In this document: positions 10,510 to 22,424 of the stretch, piece after piece
Layout: every line of letters starts with the position of its first letter
Position numbering within the stretch: position 1 is the first letter of the stretch
Source of the DNA: Osmia lignaria lignaria
Lineage: Eukaryota > Arthropoda > Insecta > Hymenoptera > Megachilidae
Length of the DNA stretch: 64,000 bases
Assembly (NCBI RefSeq): GCF_051020975.1
Contig: NW_027478168.1
Coordinates: forward strand, 4,960,001 to 5,024,000
Reading direction: 5' to 3'
The notes under the pieces: model-generated
What the model saw: only the letters and a program-made list of their open reading frames with translations
What the model was told of the DNA's origin: nothing
Databases searched by the model: none
Program-made: the position numbers and the translations under genes

Positions 10510-12119
10510 TTGCAGATTTATCTCAAGGGAAGGGGCCTGACGGACATATTTCGAGATATTTCTTCTTCTTGTTGTTCTTCTTCTGCACAGCTAAGCTGGA
10601 AGTGGCATTTGCAGCTCGCAATAGTGCAGAGTTATCTCAAAGAGAGGGGCCACGGTGTTTCTGTATCTCTATTATGTTGGTGCGGCTTCGGAACTTTTAA
10701 ATATCTTGATATATCTCGAGAACTACGCATCTGATCAAAAAATATCATACTACATAAAAAGTAGGAAACTTAATTCTCTACAAGAGAGGTCTCTAAACAT
10801 TTTGCCATAGCTCGCTTCGTTTCCGAGATATTTGCAGATTTATCTCAAGGGAAGGGGCCTGACGGACATATTTCGAGATATTTCTTCTTTTTGTTGTTCT
10901 TCTTCTGCACAGCTAAGCTGGAAGTGGCATTTGCAGCTCGCAATAGTGCAGAGTTATCTCAAAGTGAGGGGCCACGGTGTTTCTGTATCTCTATTATGTT
11001 GGTGCGGCTTCGGAACTTTTAGATATCTTGATATATCTCGAGAACTACGCATCTGATCAAAAACTATCATAGAAGATAAAAAGTAGGAAACTCAATTCTC
11101 TACAAAAAAGGTCTCTTAAGATTTCGCCATAGCTCGCTTCGTTTCCGAGATATTTGCAGATTTATCTCAAGGGAAGGGGCCTGTCGGACATATTTCGAGA
11201 TATTTCTTCTTCTTGTTGTTCTTCTTCTGCACAGCTAAACTGGAAGTGGCATTTACAGCTCGCAATAGTGCAGAGTTATCTCAAAGAAAGGGGCCACGGT
11301 GTTTCTGTATCTCTATTATGTTGGTGCGGCTTCGGAACTTTTAAATATCTCGATATATCTCGAAAACTACGCTTCTGATCAAAAAATATCATAGAACATA
11401 AAAAGTGGGAAACTTAATTCTCTACAAAAAAGGTCTCTTAACATTTTGCCATAGCTCGCTTCGTTTCCGAGATATTTGCAGATTTATCTCAACGGAAGGG
11501 GCCTGACGGACATATTTCGAGATATTTCTTCTTCTTGTTGTTCTTCTTCTGCACAGCTAAGCTGGAAGTGGCATTTGCAGCTCGCAATAGTGCAGAGTTA
11601 TCTCAAAGAAAGGGGCCACGGTGTTTCTGTATCTCTATTATGTTGGTGCGGCTTCGGAACTTTTAAATATCTTGATATATCTCGAGAACTACGCATCTGA
11701 TCAAAAAATATCATAGAACACAAAAAGTAGCAAACTTAATTCTCTACAAGAAAGGTCTCTTAACATTTTGGCATAGCTCGCTTCGTTTCCGAGATATTTG
11801 CAGATTTATCTCAACGGAAGGGGCCTGACGGACATATTTCGAGATATTTCTTCTTCTTGTTGTTCTTCTTCTGCACAGCTAAGCTGGAAGTGGCATTTGC
11901 AGCTCGCAATAGTGCAGAGTTATCTCAAAGAGAGGGGCCACGGTGTTTCTGTATCTCTATTATGTTGGTGCGGCTTCGGAACTTTTAAATATCTTGATAT
12001 ATCTCGAGAACTACGCATCTGATCAAAAAATATCATACTACATAAAAAGTAGGAAACTTAATTCTCTACAAGAGAGGTCTCTAAACATTTTGCCATAGCT
12101 CGCTTCGTTTCCGAGATAT
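10510..12119. repeat. Domain 2 HOR copy 1: 5-monomer unit J-K-L-M-N
   Basis: 1610 bp. J (10510) has CATACTACATAAAAAG and ACAAGAGAGG. K (10832) has CTTTTTGTTG, CAAAGTGAGG, TTTTAGATATC and AAAAACTATC. L (11154) has GGCCTGTCGG and a type II tail. M (11476) has CTCAACGGAAGG, ACACAAAAAGTAGCAAAC and TTTTGGCATAG. N (11798) has the M head and the J tail. J, K and L recur 1610 bp later with all these markers. Confidence 0.85.
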
Positions 12120-14052
12120 TTGCAGATTTATCTCAAGGGAAGGGGCCTGACGGACATATTTCGAGATATTTCTTCTTCTTGTTGTTCTTCTTCTGCACAG
12201 CTAAGCTGGAAGTGGCATTTGCAGCTCGCAATAGTGCAGAGTTATCTCAAAGAGAGGGGCCACGGTGTTTCTGTATCTCTATTATGTTGGTGCGGCTTCG
12301 GAACTTTTAAATATCTTGATATATCTCGAGAACTACGCATCTGATCAAAAAATATCATACTACATAAAAAGTAGGAAACTTAATTCTCTACAAGAGAGGT
12401 CTCTAAACATTTTGCCATAGCTCGCTTCGTTTCCGAGATATTTGCAGATTTATCTCAAGGGAAGGGGCCTGACGGACATATTTCGAGATATTTCTTCTTT
12501 TTGTTGTTCTTCTTCTGCACAGCTAAGCTGGAAGTGGCATTTGCAGCTCGCAATAGTGCAGAGTTATCTCAAAGTGAGGGGCCACGGTGTTTCTGTATCT
12601 CTATTATGTTGGTGCGGCTTCGGAACTTTTAGATATCTTGATATATCTCGAGAACTACGCATCTGATCAAAAACTATCATAGAAGATAAAAAGTAGGAAA
12701 CTCAATTCTCTACAAAAAAGGTCTCTTAAGATTTCGCCATAGCTCGCTTCGTTTCCGAGATATTTGCAGATTTATCTCAAGGGAAGGGGCCTGTCGGACA
12801 TATTTCGAGATATTTCTTCTTCTTGTTGTTCTTCTTCTGCACAGCTAAACTGGAAGTGGCATTTACAGCTCGCAATAGTGCAGAGTTATCTCAAAGAAAG
12901 GGGCCACGGTGTTTCTGTATCTCTATTATGTTGGTGCGGCTTCGGAACTTTTAAATATCTCGATATATCTCGAAAACTACGCTTCTGATCAAAAAAATAT
13001 CATAGAACATAAATTGTAGGAAACATAATTCTCTACAAAAAAGGTCTCTTAACATTTTGCCATAGCTCGCTTCGTTTCCGAGATATTTGCAGATATATCT
13101 CAAGGGAAGGGGCCTGACGGACATATTTCGAGATATTTCTTCTTCTTGTTGTTCTTCTTCTGCACAGCTAAACTGGAAGTGGCATTTACAGCTCGCAATA
13201 GTGCAGAGTTATCTCAAAGAAAGGGGCCACGGTGTTTCTGTATCTCTATTATGTTGGTGCGGCTTCGGAACTTTTAAATATCTTGATATATCTCGAGAAC
13301 TACGCATCTGATCAAAAAATATCATAGAACATAAAAAGTGGGAAACTTAATTCTCTACAAAAAAGGTCTCTTAACATTTTGCCATAGCTCGCTTCGTTTC
13401 CGAGATATTTGCAGATTTATCTCAACGGAAGGGGCCTGACGGACATATTTCGAGATATTTCTTCTTCTTGTTGTTCTTCTTCTGCACAGCTAAGCTGGAA
13501 GTGGCATTTGCAGCTCGCAATAGTGCAGAGTTATCTCAAAGAAAGGGGCCACGGTGTTTCTGTATCTCTATTATGTTGGTGCGGCTTCGGAACTTTTAAA
13601 TATCTTGATATATCTCGAGAACTACGCATCTGATCAAAAAATATCATAGAACACAAAAAGTAGCAAACTTAATTCTCTACAAGAAAGGTCTCTTAACATT
13701 TTGGCATAGCTCGTTTCGTTTCCGAGATATTTGCAGATTTATCTCAACGGAAGGGGCCTGACGGACATATTTCGAGATATTTCTTCTTCTTGTTGTTCTT
13801 CTTCTGCACAGCTAAGCTGGAAGTGGCATTTGCAGCTCGCAATAGTGCAGAGTTATCTCAAAGAGAGGGGCCACGGTGTTTCTGTATCTCTATTATGTTG
13901 GTGCGGCTTCGGAACTTTTAAATATCTTGATATATCTCGAGAACTACGCATCTGATCAAAAAATATCATACTACATAAAAAGTAGGAAACTTAATTCTCT
14001 ACAAGAGAGGTCTCTAAACATTTTGCCATAGCTCGCTTCGTTTCCGAGATAT
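12120..14052. repeat. Domain 2 HOR copy 2: 6-monomer form J-K-L-O-M-N
   Basis: 1933 bp. This is copy 1 with one extra monomer, O (13087: GATATATCTC head, CTAAACTGG, AAAAAGTGGG), inserted after L. The L monomer here (12764-13086) is 323 bp. It carries seven A after TGATC and an AAATTGTAGGAAACATA tail in place of the AAAAAGTGGGAAACTTA of copy 1. The N monomer has a private GCTCGTTTCG near 13710. Confidence 0.85.
12764..13086. repeat. 323-bp monomer, one extra A after TGATC
   Basis: The first A-tract has seven A instead of six near 12991, giving a 323-bp period. It is next to the insertion point of the extra monomer O, so the expansion may mark the recombinant tail. Confidence 0.9.
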
Positions 14053-15340
14053 TTGCAGATTTATCTCAAGGGAAGGGGCCTGACGGACATATTTCGAGAT
14101 ATTTCTTCTTCTTGTTGTTCTTCTTCTGCACAGCTAAGCTGGAAGTGGCATTTGCAGCTCGCAATAGTGCAGAGTTATCTCAAAGAGAGGGGCCACGGTG
14201 TTTCTGTATCTCTATTATGTTGGTGCGGCTTCGGAACTTTTAGATATCTTGATATATCTCGAGAACTACGCATCTGATCAAAAAATATCATAGAAGATAA
14301 AAAGTAGGAAACTTAATTCTCTACAAAAAAGGTCTCTTAACATTTCGCCATAGCTCGCTTCGTTTCCGAGATATTTGCAGATTTATCTCAAGGGAAGGGG
14401 CCTGTCGGACATATTTCGAGATATTTCTTCTTCTTGTTGTTCTTCTTCTGCACAGCTAAGCTGGAAGTGGCATTTGCGGCTCGCACTAGTGCAGAGTTAT
14501 CTCAAAGAAAGGGGCCACGGTGTTTCTGTATCTCTATTATGTTGGTGCGGCTTCGGAACTTTTAAATATCTTGATATATCTCGAGAACTACGCCTCTGAT
14601 CGAAAAATATGATAGAACATAAAAAGTAGGAAACTTAATTCTCTACAAAAAAGGTCTCTTAACATTTTGCCATAGCTCGCTTCGTTTCCGAGATATTTGC
14701 AGATTTATCTTAGGGGAAGGGGCCTGACGGACATATTTCGAGATATTTCTTCTTCTTGTTGTTCTTCTTCTGCACAGCTAAGCTGGAAGTGGCATTTGCA
14801 GCGCGCAATAGTGCAGAGTTATCTCAAAGAAAGGGGCCACGGTGTTTCTGTATCTCTGTTATGTTGGTGCGGCTTCGGAACTTTTAAATATCTTGATATA
14901 TCTCGAGAACTACGCATCTGATCAAAAAATATCATACTACATAAAAAGTAGGAAACTTAATTCTCTACAAGAGAGGTCTCTAAACATTTTGCCATAGCTC
15001 GCTTCGTTTCCGAGATATTTGCAGATTTATCTCAAGGGAAGGGGCCTGACGGACATATTTCGAGATATTTCTTCTTCTTGTTGTTCTTCTTCTGCACAGC
15101 TAAGCTGGAAGTGGCATTTGCAGCTCGCAATAGTGCAGAGTTATCTCAAAGAGAGGGGCCACGGTGTGTCTGTATCTCTATTATGTTGGTGCGGCTTCGG
15201 AACTTTTAGATATCTTGATATATCTCGAGAACTACGCATCTGATCAAAAAATATCATAGAAGATAAAAAGTAGGAAACTTAATTCTCTACAAAAAAGGTC
15301 TCTTAACATTTCGCCATAGCTCGCTTCGTTTCCGAGATAT
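14053..15340. repeat. Domain 3 entry: J/K chimera, P, Q, J/K
   Basis: 14053 joins a J-type head (CAAAGAGAGG) to a K-type tail (TTTTAGATATC, AGAAGATAAAAAG, CATTTCGCC). 14375 (P) has GGCCTGTCGG, CATTTGCGG and a GCCTCTGATCGAAAAATATG tail. 14697 (Q) has TATCTTAGGGGAAGG, GCAGCGCGCAATAG and a CATACTAC tail. 15019 has GGTGTGTCTG. The Q and GTGTGTCTG pair recurs at 16951-17594, 2254 bp away (seven monomers). Confidence 0.75.
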
Positions 15341-18300
15341 TTGCAGATTTATCTCAAGGGAAGGGGCCTGTCGGACATATTTCGAGATATTTCTTCTTCT
15401 TGTTGTTCTTCTTCTGCACAGCTAAGCTGGAAGTGGCATTTGCGGCTCGCACTAGTGCAGAGTTATCTCAAAGAAAGGGGCCACGGTGTTTCTGTATCTC
15501 TATTATGTTGGTGCAGCTTCGGAACTTTTAAATATCTCGATATATCTCGAAAACTACGCTTCTGATCAAAAAATATCGTAGAACATAAATTGTAGGAAAC
15601 ATAATTCTCTACAAAAAAGGTCTCTTAACATTTTGCCATAGCTCGCTTCATTTCCGAGATATTTGCAGATACATCTCAAGGGAAGGGGCCTGACGGACAT
15701 ATTTCGAGATATTTCTTCTTCTTGTTGTTCTTCTTCTGCACAGCTAAACTGGAAGTGGCATTTACAGATCGCAATAGTGCAGAGTTATCTCAAAGAAAGG
15801 GGCCACGGTGTTTCTGTATCTCTATTATGTTGGTGCGGCTTCGGAACTTTTAAATATCTTGATATATCTCGAGAACTACGCCTCTGATCGAAAAATATCA
15901 TAGAACATAAAAAGTAGGAAACTTCATTCTCTACAAAAAAGGTCTCTTAACATTTTGCCATAGCTCGCTTCGTTTCCGAGATATTTGCAGATACATCTCA
16001 AGGGAAGGGGCCTGACGGACATATTTCGAGATATTTCTTCTTCTTGTTGTTCTTCTTCTGCACAGCTAAACTGGAAGTGGCATTTACAGCTCGCAATAGT
16101 GCAGAGTTATCTCAAAGAAAGGGGCCACGGTGTTTCTGTATCTCTATTATGTTGGTGCGGCTTCGGAACTTTTAAATATCTTGATATATCTCGAGAACTA
16201 CGCATCTGATCATAAAATATCATAGAACCTAAAAAGTGGGAAACTTAATTCTCTACGAAAAAGGTCTCTTAACATTTTGCCATAGCTCGCTTCGTTTCCG
16301 AGATATTTGCAGATTTATCTCAAGGGAAGGGGCCTGACGGACATATTTCGAGATCTTTCTTCTTCTCGTTGTTCTTCTTCTGCACAGCTAAACTGGAAGG
16401 GGCATTTACAGCTCGCAATAGTGCAGAGTTATCTCAAAGAAAGGGACCACGGTGTTCCTGTATCTCTATTATGTTGGTGCGGCTTCGGAACTTTTAAATA
16501 TCTTGATATATCTCGAGAACTACGCATCTGATCAAAAAATATCATAGAACATAAAAAGTGGGAAACTTAATTCTCTACAAAAAAGGTCTCTTAACATTTT
16601 GCCATAGCTCGCTTCGTTTCCGAGATATTTGCAGATTTATCTCAAGGGAAGGGGCCTGACGGACATATTTCGAGATATTTCTTCTTCTTGTTGTTCTTCT
16701 TCTGCACAGCTAAACTGGAAGTGGCATTTACAGCTCGCAATAGTGCAGAGTTATCTCAAAGAAAGGGGCCACGGTGTTTCTGTATCTCTATTATGTTGGT
16801 GCGGCTTCGGAACTTTTCAATATCTTGATATATCTCGAGAACTACGCCTCTGATCGAAAAATATGATAGAACATAAAAAGTAGGAAACTTAATTCTCTAC
16901 AAAAAAGGTCTCTTAACATTTTGCCATAGCTCGCTTCGTTTCCGAGATATTTGCAGATTTATCTTAGGGGAAGGGGCCTGACGGACATATTTCGAGATAT
17001 TTCTTCTTCTTGTTGTTCTTCTTCTGCACAGCTAAGCTGGAAGTGGCATTTGCAGCGCGCAATAGTGCAGAGTTATCTCAAAGAAAGGGGCCACGGTGTT
17101 TCTGTATCTCTGTTATGTTGGTGCGGCTTCGGAACTTTTAAATATCTTGATATATCTCGAGAACTACGCATCTGATCAAAAAATATCATACTACATAAAA
17201 AGTAGGAAACTTAATTCTCTACAAGAGAGGTCTCTAAACATTTTGCCATAGCTCGCTTCGTTTCCGTGATATTTGCAGATTTATCTCAAGGGAAGGGGCC
17301 TGACGGACATATTTCGAGATATTTCTTCTTCTTGTTGTTCTTCTTCTGCACAGCTAAGCTGGAAGTGGCATTTGCAGCGCGCAATAGTGCAGAGTTATCT
17401 CAAAGAGAGAGGCCACGGTGTGTCTGTATCTCTATTATGTTGGTGCGGCTTCGGAACTTTTAGATATCTTGATATATCTCGAGAACTACGCATCTGATCA
17501 AAAAATATCATAGAAGATAAAAAGTAGGAAACTTAATTCTCTACAAAAAAGGTCTCTTAAGATTTCGCCATAGCTCGCTTCGTTTCCGAGATATTTGCAG
17601 ATTTATCTCAAGGGAAGGGGCCTGTCGGACATATTTCGAGATATTTCTTCTTCTTGTTGTTCTTCTTCTGCACAGCTAAGCTGGAAGTGGCATTTGCGGC
17701 TCGCACTAGTGCAGAGTTATCTCAAAGAAAGGGGCCACGGTGTTTCTGTATCTCTATTATGTTGGTGCGGCTTCGGAACTTTTAAATATCTTGATATATC
17801 TCGAGAACTACGCCTCTGATCGAAAAATATCATAGAACATAAAAAGTAGGAAACTTAATTCTCTACAAAAAAGGTCTCTTAACATTTTGCCATAGATCGC
17901 TTCGTTTCCGAGATATTTGCAGATACATCTCAAGGGAAGGGGCCTGTCGGACATATTTCGAGATATTTCTTCTTCTTGTTGTTCTTCTTCTGCACAGCTA
18001 AGCTGGAAGTGGCATTTGCGGCTCGCACTAGTGCAGAGTTATCTCAAAGAAAGGGGCCACGGTGTTTCTGTATCTCTATTATGTTGGTGCGGCTTCGGAA
18101 CTTTTAAATATCTTGATATATCTCGAGAACTACGCATCTGATCAAAAAATATCATAGAACATAAAAAGTGGGAAACTTAATTCTCTACAAAAAAGGTCTC
18201 TTAACATTTTGCCATAGCTCGCTTCGTTTCCGAGATATTTGCAGATTTATCTCAAGGGAAGGGGCCTGACGGACATATTTCGAGATATTTCTTCTTCTTG

Positions 18301-18882
18301 TTGTTCTTCTTCTGCACAGCTAAACTGGAAGTGGCATTTACAGCTCGCAATAGTGCAGAGTTATCTCAAAGAAAGGGGCCACGGTGTTTCTGTATCTCTA
18401 TTATGTTGGTGCGGCTTCGGAACTTTTAAATATCTTGATATATCTCGAGAACTACGCCTCTGATCGAAAAATATCATAGAACATAAAAAGTAGGAAACTT
18501 AATTCTCTACAAAAAAGGTCTCTTAACATTTTGCCATAGCTCGCTTCGTTTCCGAGATATTTGCAGATACATCTCAAGGGAAGGGGCCTGACGGACATAT
18601 TTCGAGATATTTCTTCTTCTTGTTGTTCTTCTTCTGCACAGCTAAACTGGAAGTGGCATTTACAGCTCGCAATAGTGCAGAGTTATCTCAAAGAGAGGGG
18701 CCACGGTGTTTCTGTATCTCTATTATGTTGGTGCGGCTTCGGAACTTTTAGATATCTTGATATATCTCGAGAACTACGCATCTGATCAAAAAATATCATA
18801 GAAGATAAAAAGTAGGAAACTTAATTCTCTACAAAAAAGGTCTTTTAACATTTCGCCATAGCTCGCTTCGTTTCCGAGATAT
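15341..18882. repeat. Domain 3 11-monomer HOR, first copy (3542 bp)
   Basis: The unit starts with a GGCCTGTCGG monomer with type II tail (15341). Next is a monomer preceded by GCTTCATTTCC and with GATACATCTC (15663), another GATACATCTC copy (15985), then a copy with TTCTTCTCGTTG (16307). All four recur 3542 bp later at 18883, 19205, 19527 and 19849. The intervening monomers hold the second Q/GTGTGTCTG pair (16951, 17273), the latter with a private CCGTGATAT and CAAAGAGAGAGG. Confidence 0.75.
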
Positions 18883-20492
18883 TTGCAGATTTATCTCAAG
18901 GGAAGGGGCCTGTCGGACATATTTCGAGCTATTTCTTGTTCTTGTTGTTCTTCTTCTGCACAGCTAAGCTGGAAGTGGCATTTGCGGCTCGCACTAGTGC
19001 AGAGTTATCTCAAAGGAAGGGGCCACGGTGTTTCTGTATCTCTATTATGTTGGTGCGGCTTCGGAACTTTTAAATATCTCGATATATCTCGAAAACTACG
19101 CTTCTGATCAAAAAATATCATAGAACATAAATTGTAGGAAACATAATTCTCTACAAAAAAGGTCTCTTAACATTTTGCCATAGCTCGCTTCATTTCCGAG
19201 ATATTTGCAGATACATCTCAAGGGAAGGGGCCTGACGGACATATTTCGAGATATTTCTTCTTCTTGTTGTTCTTCTTCTGCACAGCTAAACTGGAAGTGG
19301 CATTTACAGCTCGCAATAGTGCAGAGTTATCTCAAAGAAAGGGGCCACGGTGTTTCTGTATCTCTATTATGTTGGTGCGGCTTCGGAACTTTTAAATATC
19401 TTGATATATCTCGAGAACTACGCCTCTGATCTAAAAATATCATAGAACATAAAAAGTAGGAAACTTAATTCTCTACAAAAAAGGTCTCTTAACATTTTGC
19501 CATAGCTCGCTTCGTTTCCGAGATATTTGCAGATACATCTCAAGGGAAGGGGCCTGACGGACATATTTCGAGATATTTCTTCTTCTTGTTGTTCTTCTTC
19601 TGCACAGCTAAACTGGAAGTGGCATTTACAGCTCGCAATAGTGCAGAGTTATCTCAAAGAAAGGGGCCACGGTGTTTCTGTATCTCTATTATGTTGGTGC
19701 GGCTTCGGAACTTTTAAATATCTTGATATATCTCGAGAACTACGCATCTGATCAAAAAATATCATAGAACATAAAAAGTGGGAAAGTTAATTCTCTACAA
19801 AAAAGGTCTCTTAACATTTTGCCATAGCTCGCTTCGTTTCCGAGATATTTGCAGATTTATCTCAAGGGAAGGGGCCTGACGGACATATTTCGAGATATTT
19901 CTTCTTCTCGTTGTTCTTCTTCTGCACAGCTAAACTGGAAGTGGCATTTACAGCTCGCAATAGTGCAGAGTTATCTCAAAGAAAGGGGCCACCGTGTTTC
20001 TGTATCTCTATTATGTTGGTGCGGCTTCGGAACTTTTAAATATCTTGATATATCTCGAGAACTACGCATCTGATCAAAAAATATCATAGAACATAAAAAG
20101 TGGGAAACTTAATTCTCTACAAAAAAGGTCTCTTAACATTTTGCCATACCTCGCTTCGTTTCCGAGATATTTGCAGATTTATCTCAAGGGAAGGGGCCTA
20201 ACGGACATATTTCGAGATATTTCTTCTTCTTGTTGTTCTTCTTCTGCACAGCTAAACTGGAAGTGGCATTTCCAGCTCGCAATAGTGCAGAGTTATCTCA
20301 AAGAGAGGGGCCACGGTGTTTCTGTATCTCTATTATGTTGGTGCGGCTTCGGAACTTTTAAATATCTTGATATATCTCGAGAACTACGCATCTGATCAAC
20401 AAATATCATAGAAGATAAAAAGTAGGAAACTTAATTCTCTACAAAAAAGGTCTCTTAACATTTTGCCATAGCTCGCTTCGTTTCCGAGATAT
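18883..20492. repeat. Domain 3 11-monomer HOR, partial second copy
   Basis: Monomers 18883, 19205, 19527 and 19849 repeat those of 15341-16628 marker for marker, including GCTTCATTTCC near 19195 and TTCTCGTTG near 19910. The copy breaks off at 20171, where a monomer preceded by CCATACCTCG and with CATTTCCAGCTC and CAAAGAGAGG begins. That class recurs at 22103 and in domain 4. Confidence 0.7.
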
Positions 20493-21136
20493 TTGCAGAT
20501 TTATCTCAAGGGAAGGGGCCTGACGGACATATTTCGAGATATTTCTTCTTCTTGTTGTTCTTCTTCTGCACAGCTAAACTGGAAGTGGCATTTGCAGCTC
20601 GCAATAGTGCAGAGTTATCTCAAAGAAAGGGGCCACGGTGTTTCTGTATCTCTATTATGTTGGTGCGGCTTCGGAACATTTAAATATCTTGATATATCTC
20701 GAGAACTACGCCTCTGATCGAAAAATATCATAGAACATAAAAAGTAGGAAACTTAATTCTCTACAAAAAAGGTCTCTTAACATTTTGCCATAGCTCGCTT
20801 CGTTTCCGAGATATTTGCAGATACATCTCAAGGGAAGGGGCCTGACGGACATATTTCGAGATATTTCTTCTCCTTGTTGTTCTTCTTCTGCACAGCTAAA
20901 CTGGAAGTGGCATTTACAGCTCGCAATAGTGCAGAGTTATCTCAAAGAAAGGGGCCACGGTGTTTCTGTATCTCTATTATGTTGGTGCGGCTTCGGAACT
21001 TTTAAATATCTTGATATATCTCGAGAACTACGCCTCTGATCGAAAAATATCATAGAACATAAAAAGTAGGAAACTTAATTCTCTACAAAAAAGGTCTCTT
21101 AACATTTTGCCATAGCTCGCTTCGTTTCCGAGATAT
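20493..21136. repeat. 644-bp dimer, first copy of a tandem duplication
   Basis: Monomer 20493 has GGAACATTTAAAT; monomer 20815 has GATACATCTC and TCTCCTTG. Both are otherwise rare and both recur exactly 644 bp later, so the dimer was duplicated in tandem recently. Confidence 0.85.
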
Positions 21137-21780
21137 TTGCAGATTTATCTCAAGGGAAGGGGCCTGACGGACATATTTCGAGATATTTCTTCTTCTTGTT
21201 GTTCTTCTTCTGCACAGCTAAACTGGAAGTGGCATTTGCAGCTCGCAATAGTGCAGAGTTATCTCAAAGAAAGGGGCCACGGTGTTTCTGTATCTCTATT
21301 ATGTTGGTGCGGCTTCGGAACATTTAAATATCTTGATATATCTCGAGAACTACGCCTCTGATCGAAAAATATCATAGAACATAAAAAGTAGGAAACTTAA
21401 TTCTCTACAAAAAAGGTCTCTTAACATTTTGCCATAGCTCGCTTCGTTTCCGAGATATTTGCAGATACATCTCAAGGGAAGGGGCCTGACGGACATATTT
21501 CGAGATATTTCTTCTCCTTGTTGTTCTTCTTCTGCACAGCTAAACTGGAAGTGGCATTTACAGCTCGCAATAGTGCAGAGTTATCTCAAAGAAAGGGGCC
21601 ACGGTGTTTCTGTATCTCTATTATGTTGGTGCGGCTTCGGAACTTTTAAATATCTTGATATATCTCGAGAACTACGCCTCTGATCGAAAAATATCATAGA
21701 ACATAAAAAGTAGGAAACTTAATTCTCTACAAAAAAGGTCTCTTAACATTTTGCCATAGCTCGCTTCGTTTCCGAGATAT
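21137..21780. repeat. 644-bp dimer, second copy
   Basis: Repeats 20493-21136 with the same GGAACATTTAAAT (about 21320) and TCTCCTTG (about 21512) variants. I saw no difference between the copies at marker sites. Confidence 0.85.
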
Positions 21781-22424
21781 TTGCAGATTTATCTCAAGGG
21801 AAGGGGCCTGACGGACATATTTCGAGATATTTCTTCTTCTTCTTGTTCTTCTTCTGCACAGCTAAGCTGGAAGTGGCATTTGCGGCTCGCACTAGTGCAG
21901 AGTTATCTCAAAGAAAGGGGCCACGGTGTTTCTGTATCTCTATTATGTTGGTGCGGCTTCGGAACTTTTAAATATCGAGATATATCTCGAGAACTACGCA
22001 TCTGATCAAAAAATATCATAGAACATAAAAAGTGGGAAACTTAATTCTCTACAAAAAAGGTCTCTTAACATTTTGCCATAGCTCGCTTCGTTTCCGAGAT
22101 ATTTGCAGATTTATCTCAAGGGAAGGGGCCTAACGGACATATTTCGAGATATTTCTTCTTCTTGTTGTTCTTCTTCTGCACAGCTAAACTGGAAGTGGCA
22201 TTTCCAGCTCGCAATAGTGCAGAGTTATCTCAAAGAGAGGGGCCACGGTGTTTCTGTATCTCAATTATGTTGGTGCGGCTTCGGAACTTTTAAATATCTT
22301 GATATATCTCGAGAACTACGCATCTGATCAAAAAATATCATAGAAGATAAAAAGTAGGAAACTTAATTCTCTACAAAAAAGGTCTCTTAACATTTTGCCA
22401 TAGCTCGCTTCGTTTCCGAGATAT
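21781..22424. repeat. Two unpaired monomers between domains 3 and 4
   Basis: 21781 carries TTCTTCTTCTTG and AAATATCGAGATATATC. 22103 carries CCTAACGG, CATTTCCAGCTC and CTCAATTATG. The TTCTTCTTCTTG variant otherwise appears only at 46252 and 47203. Confidence 0.7.

Noticed and set aside
17266..17463. Alternative-frame open stretches (also 33108, 46558 and 49763) rich in phenylalanine and leucine
   Set aside because: They arise where a point change or a frameshift opens another frame across the TTC/TTG tract. They are shadows of the repeat.
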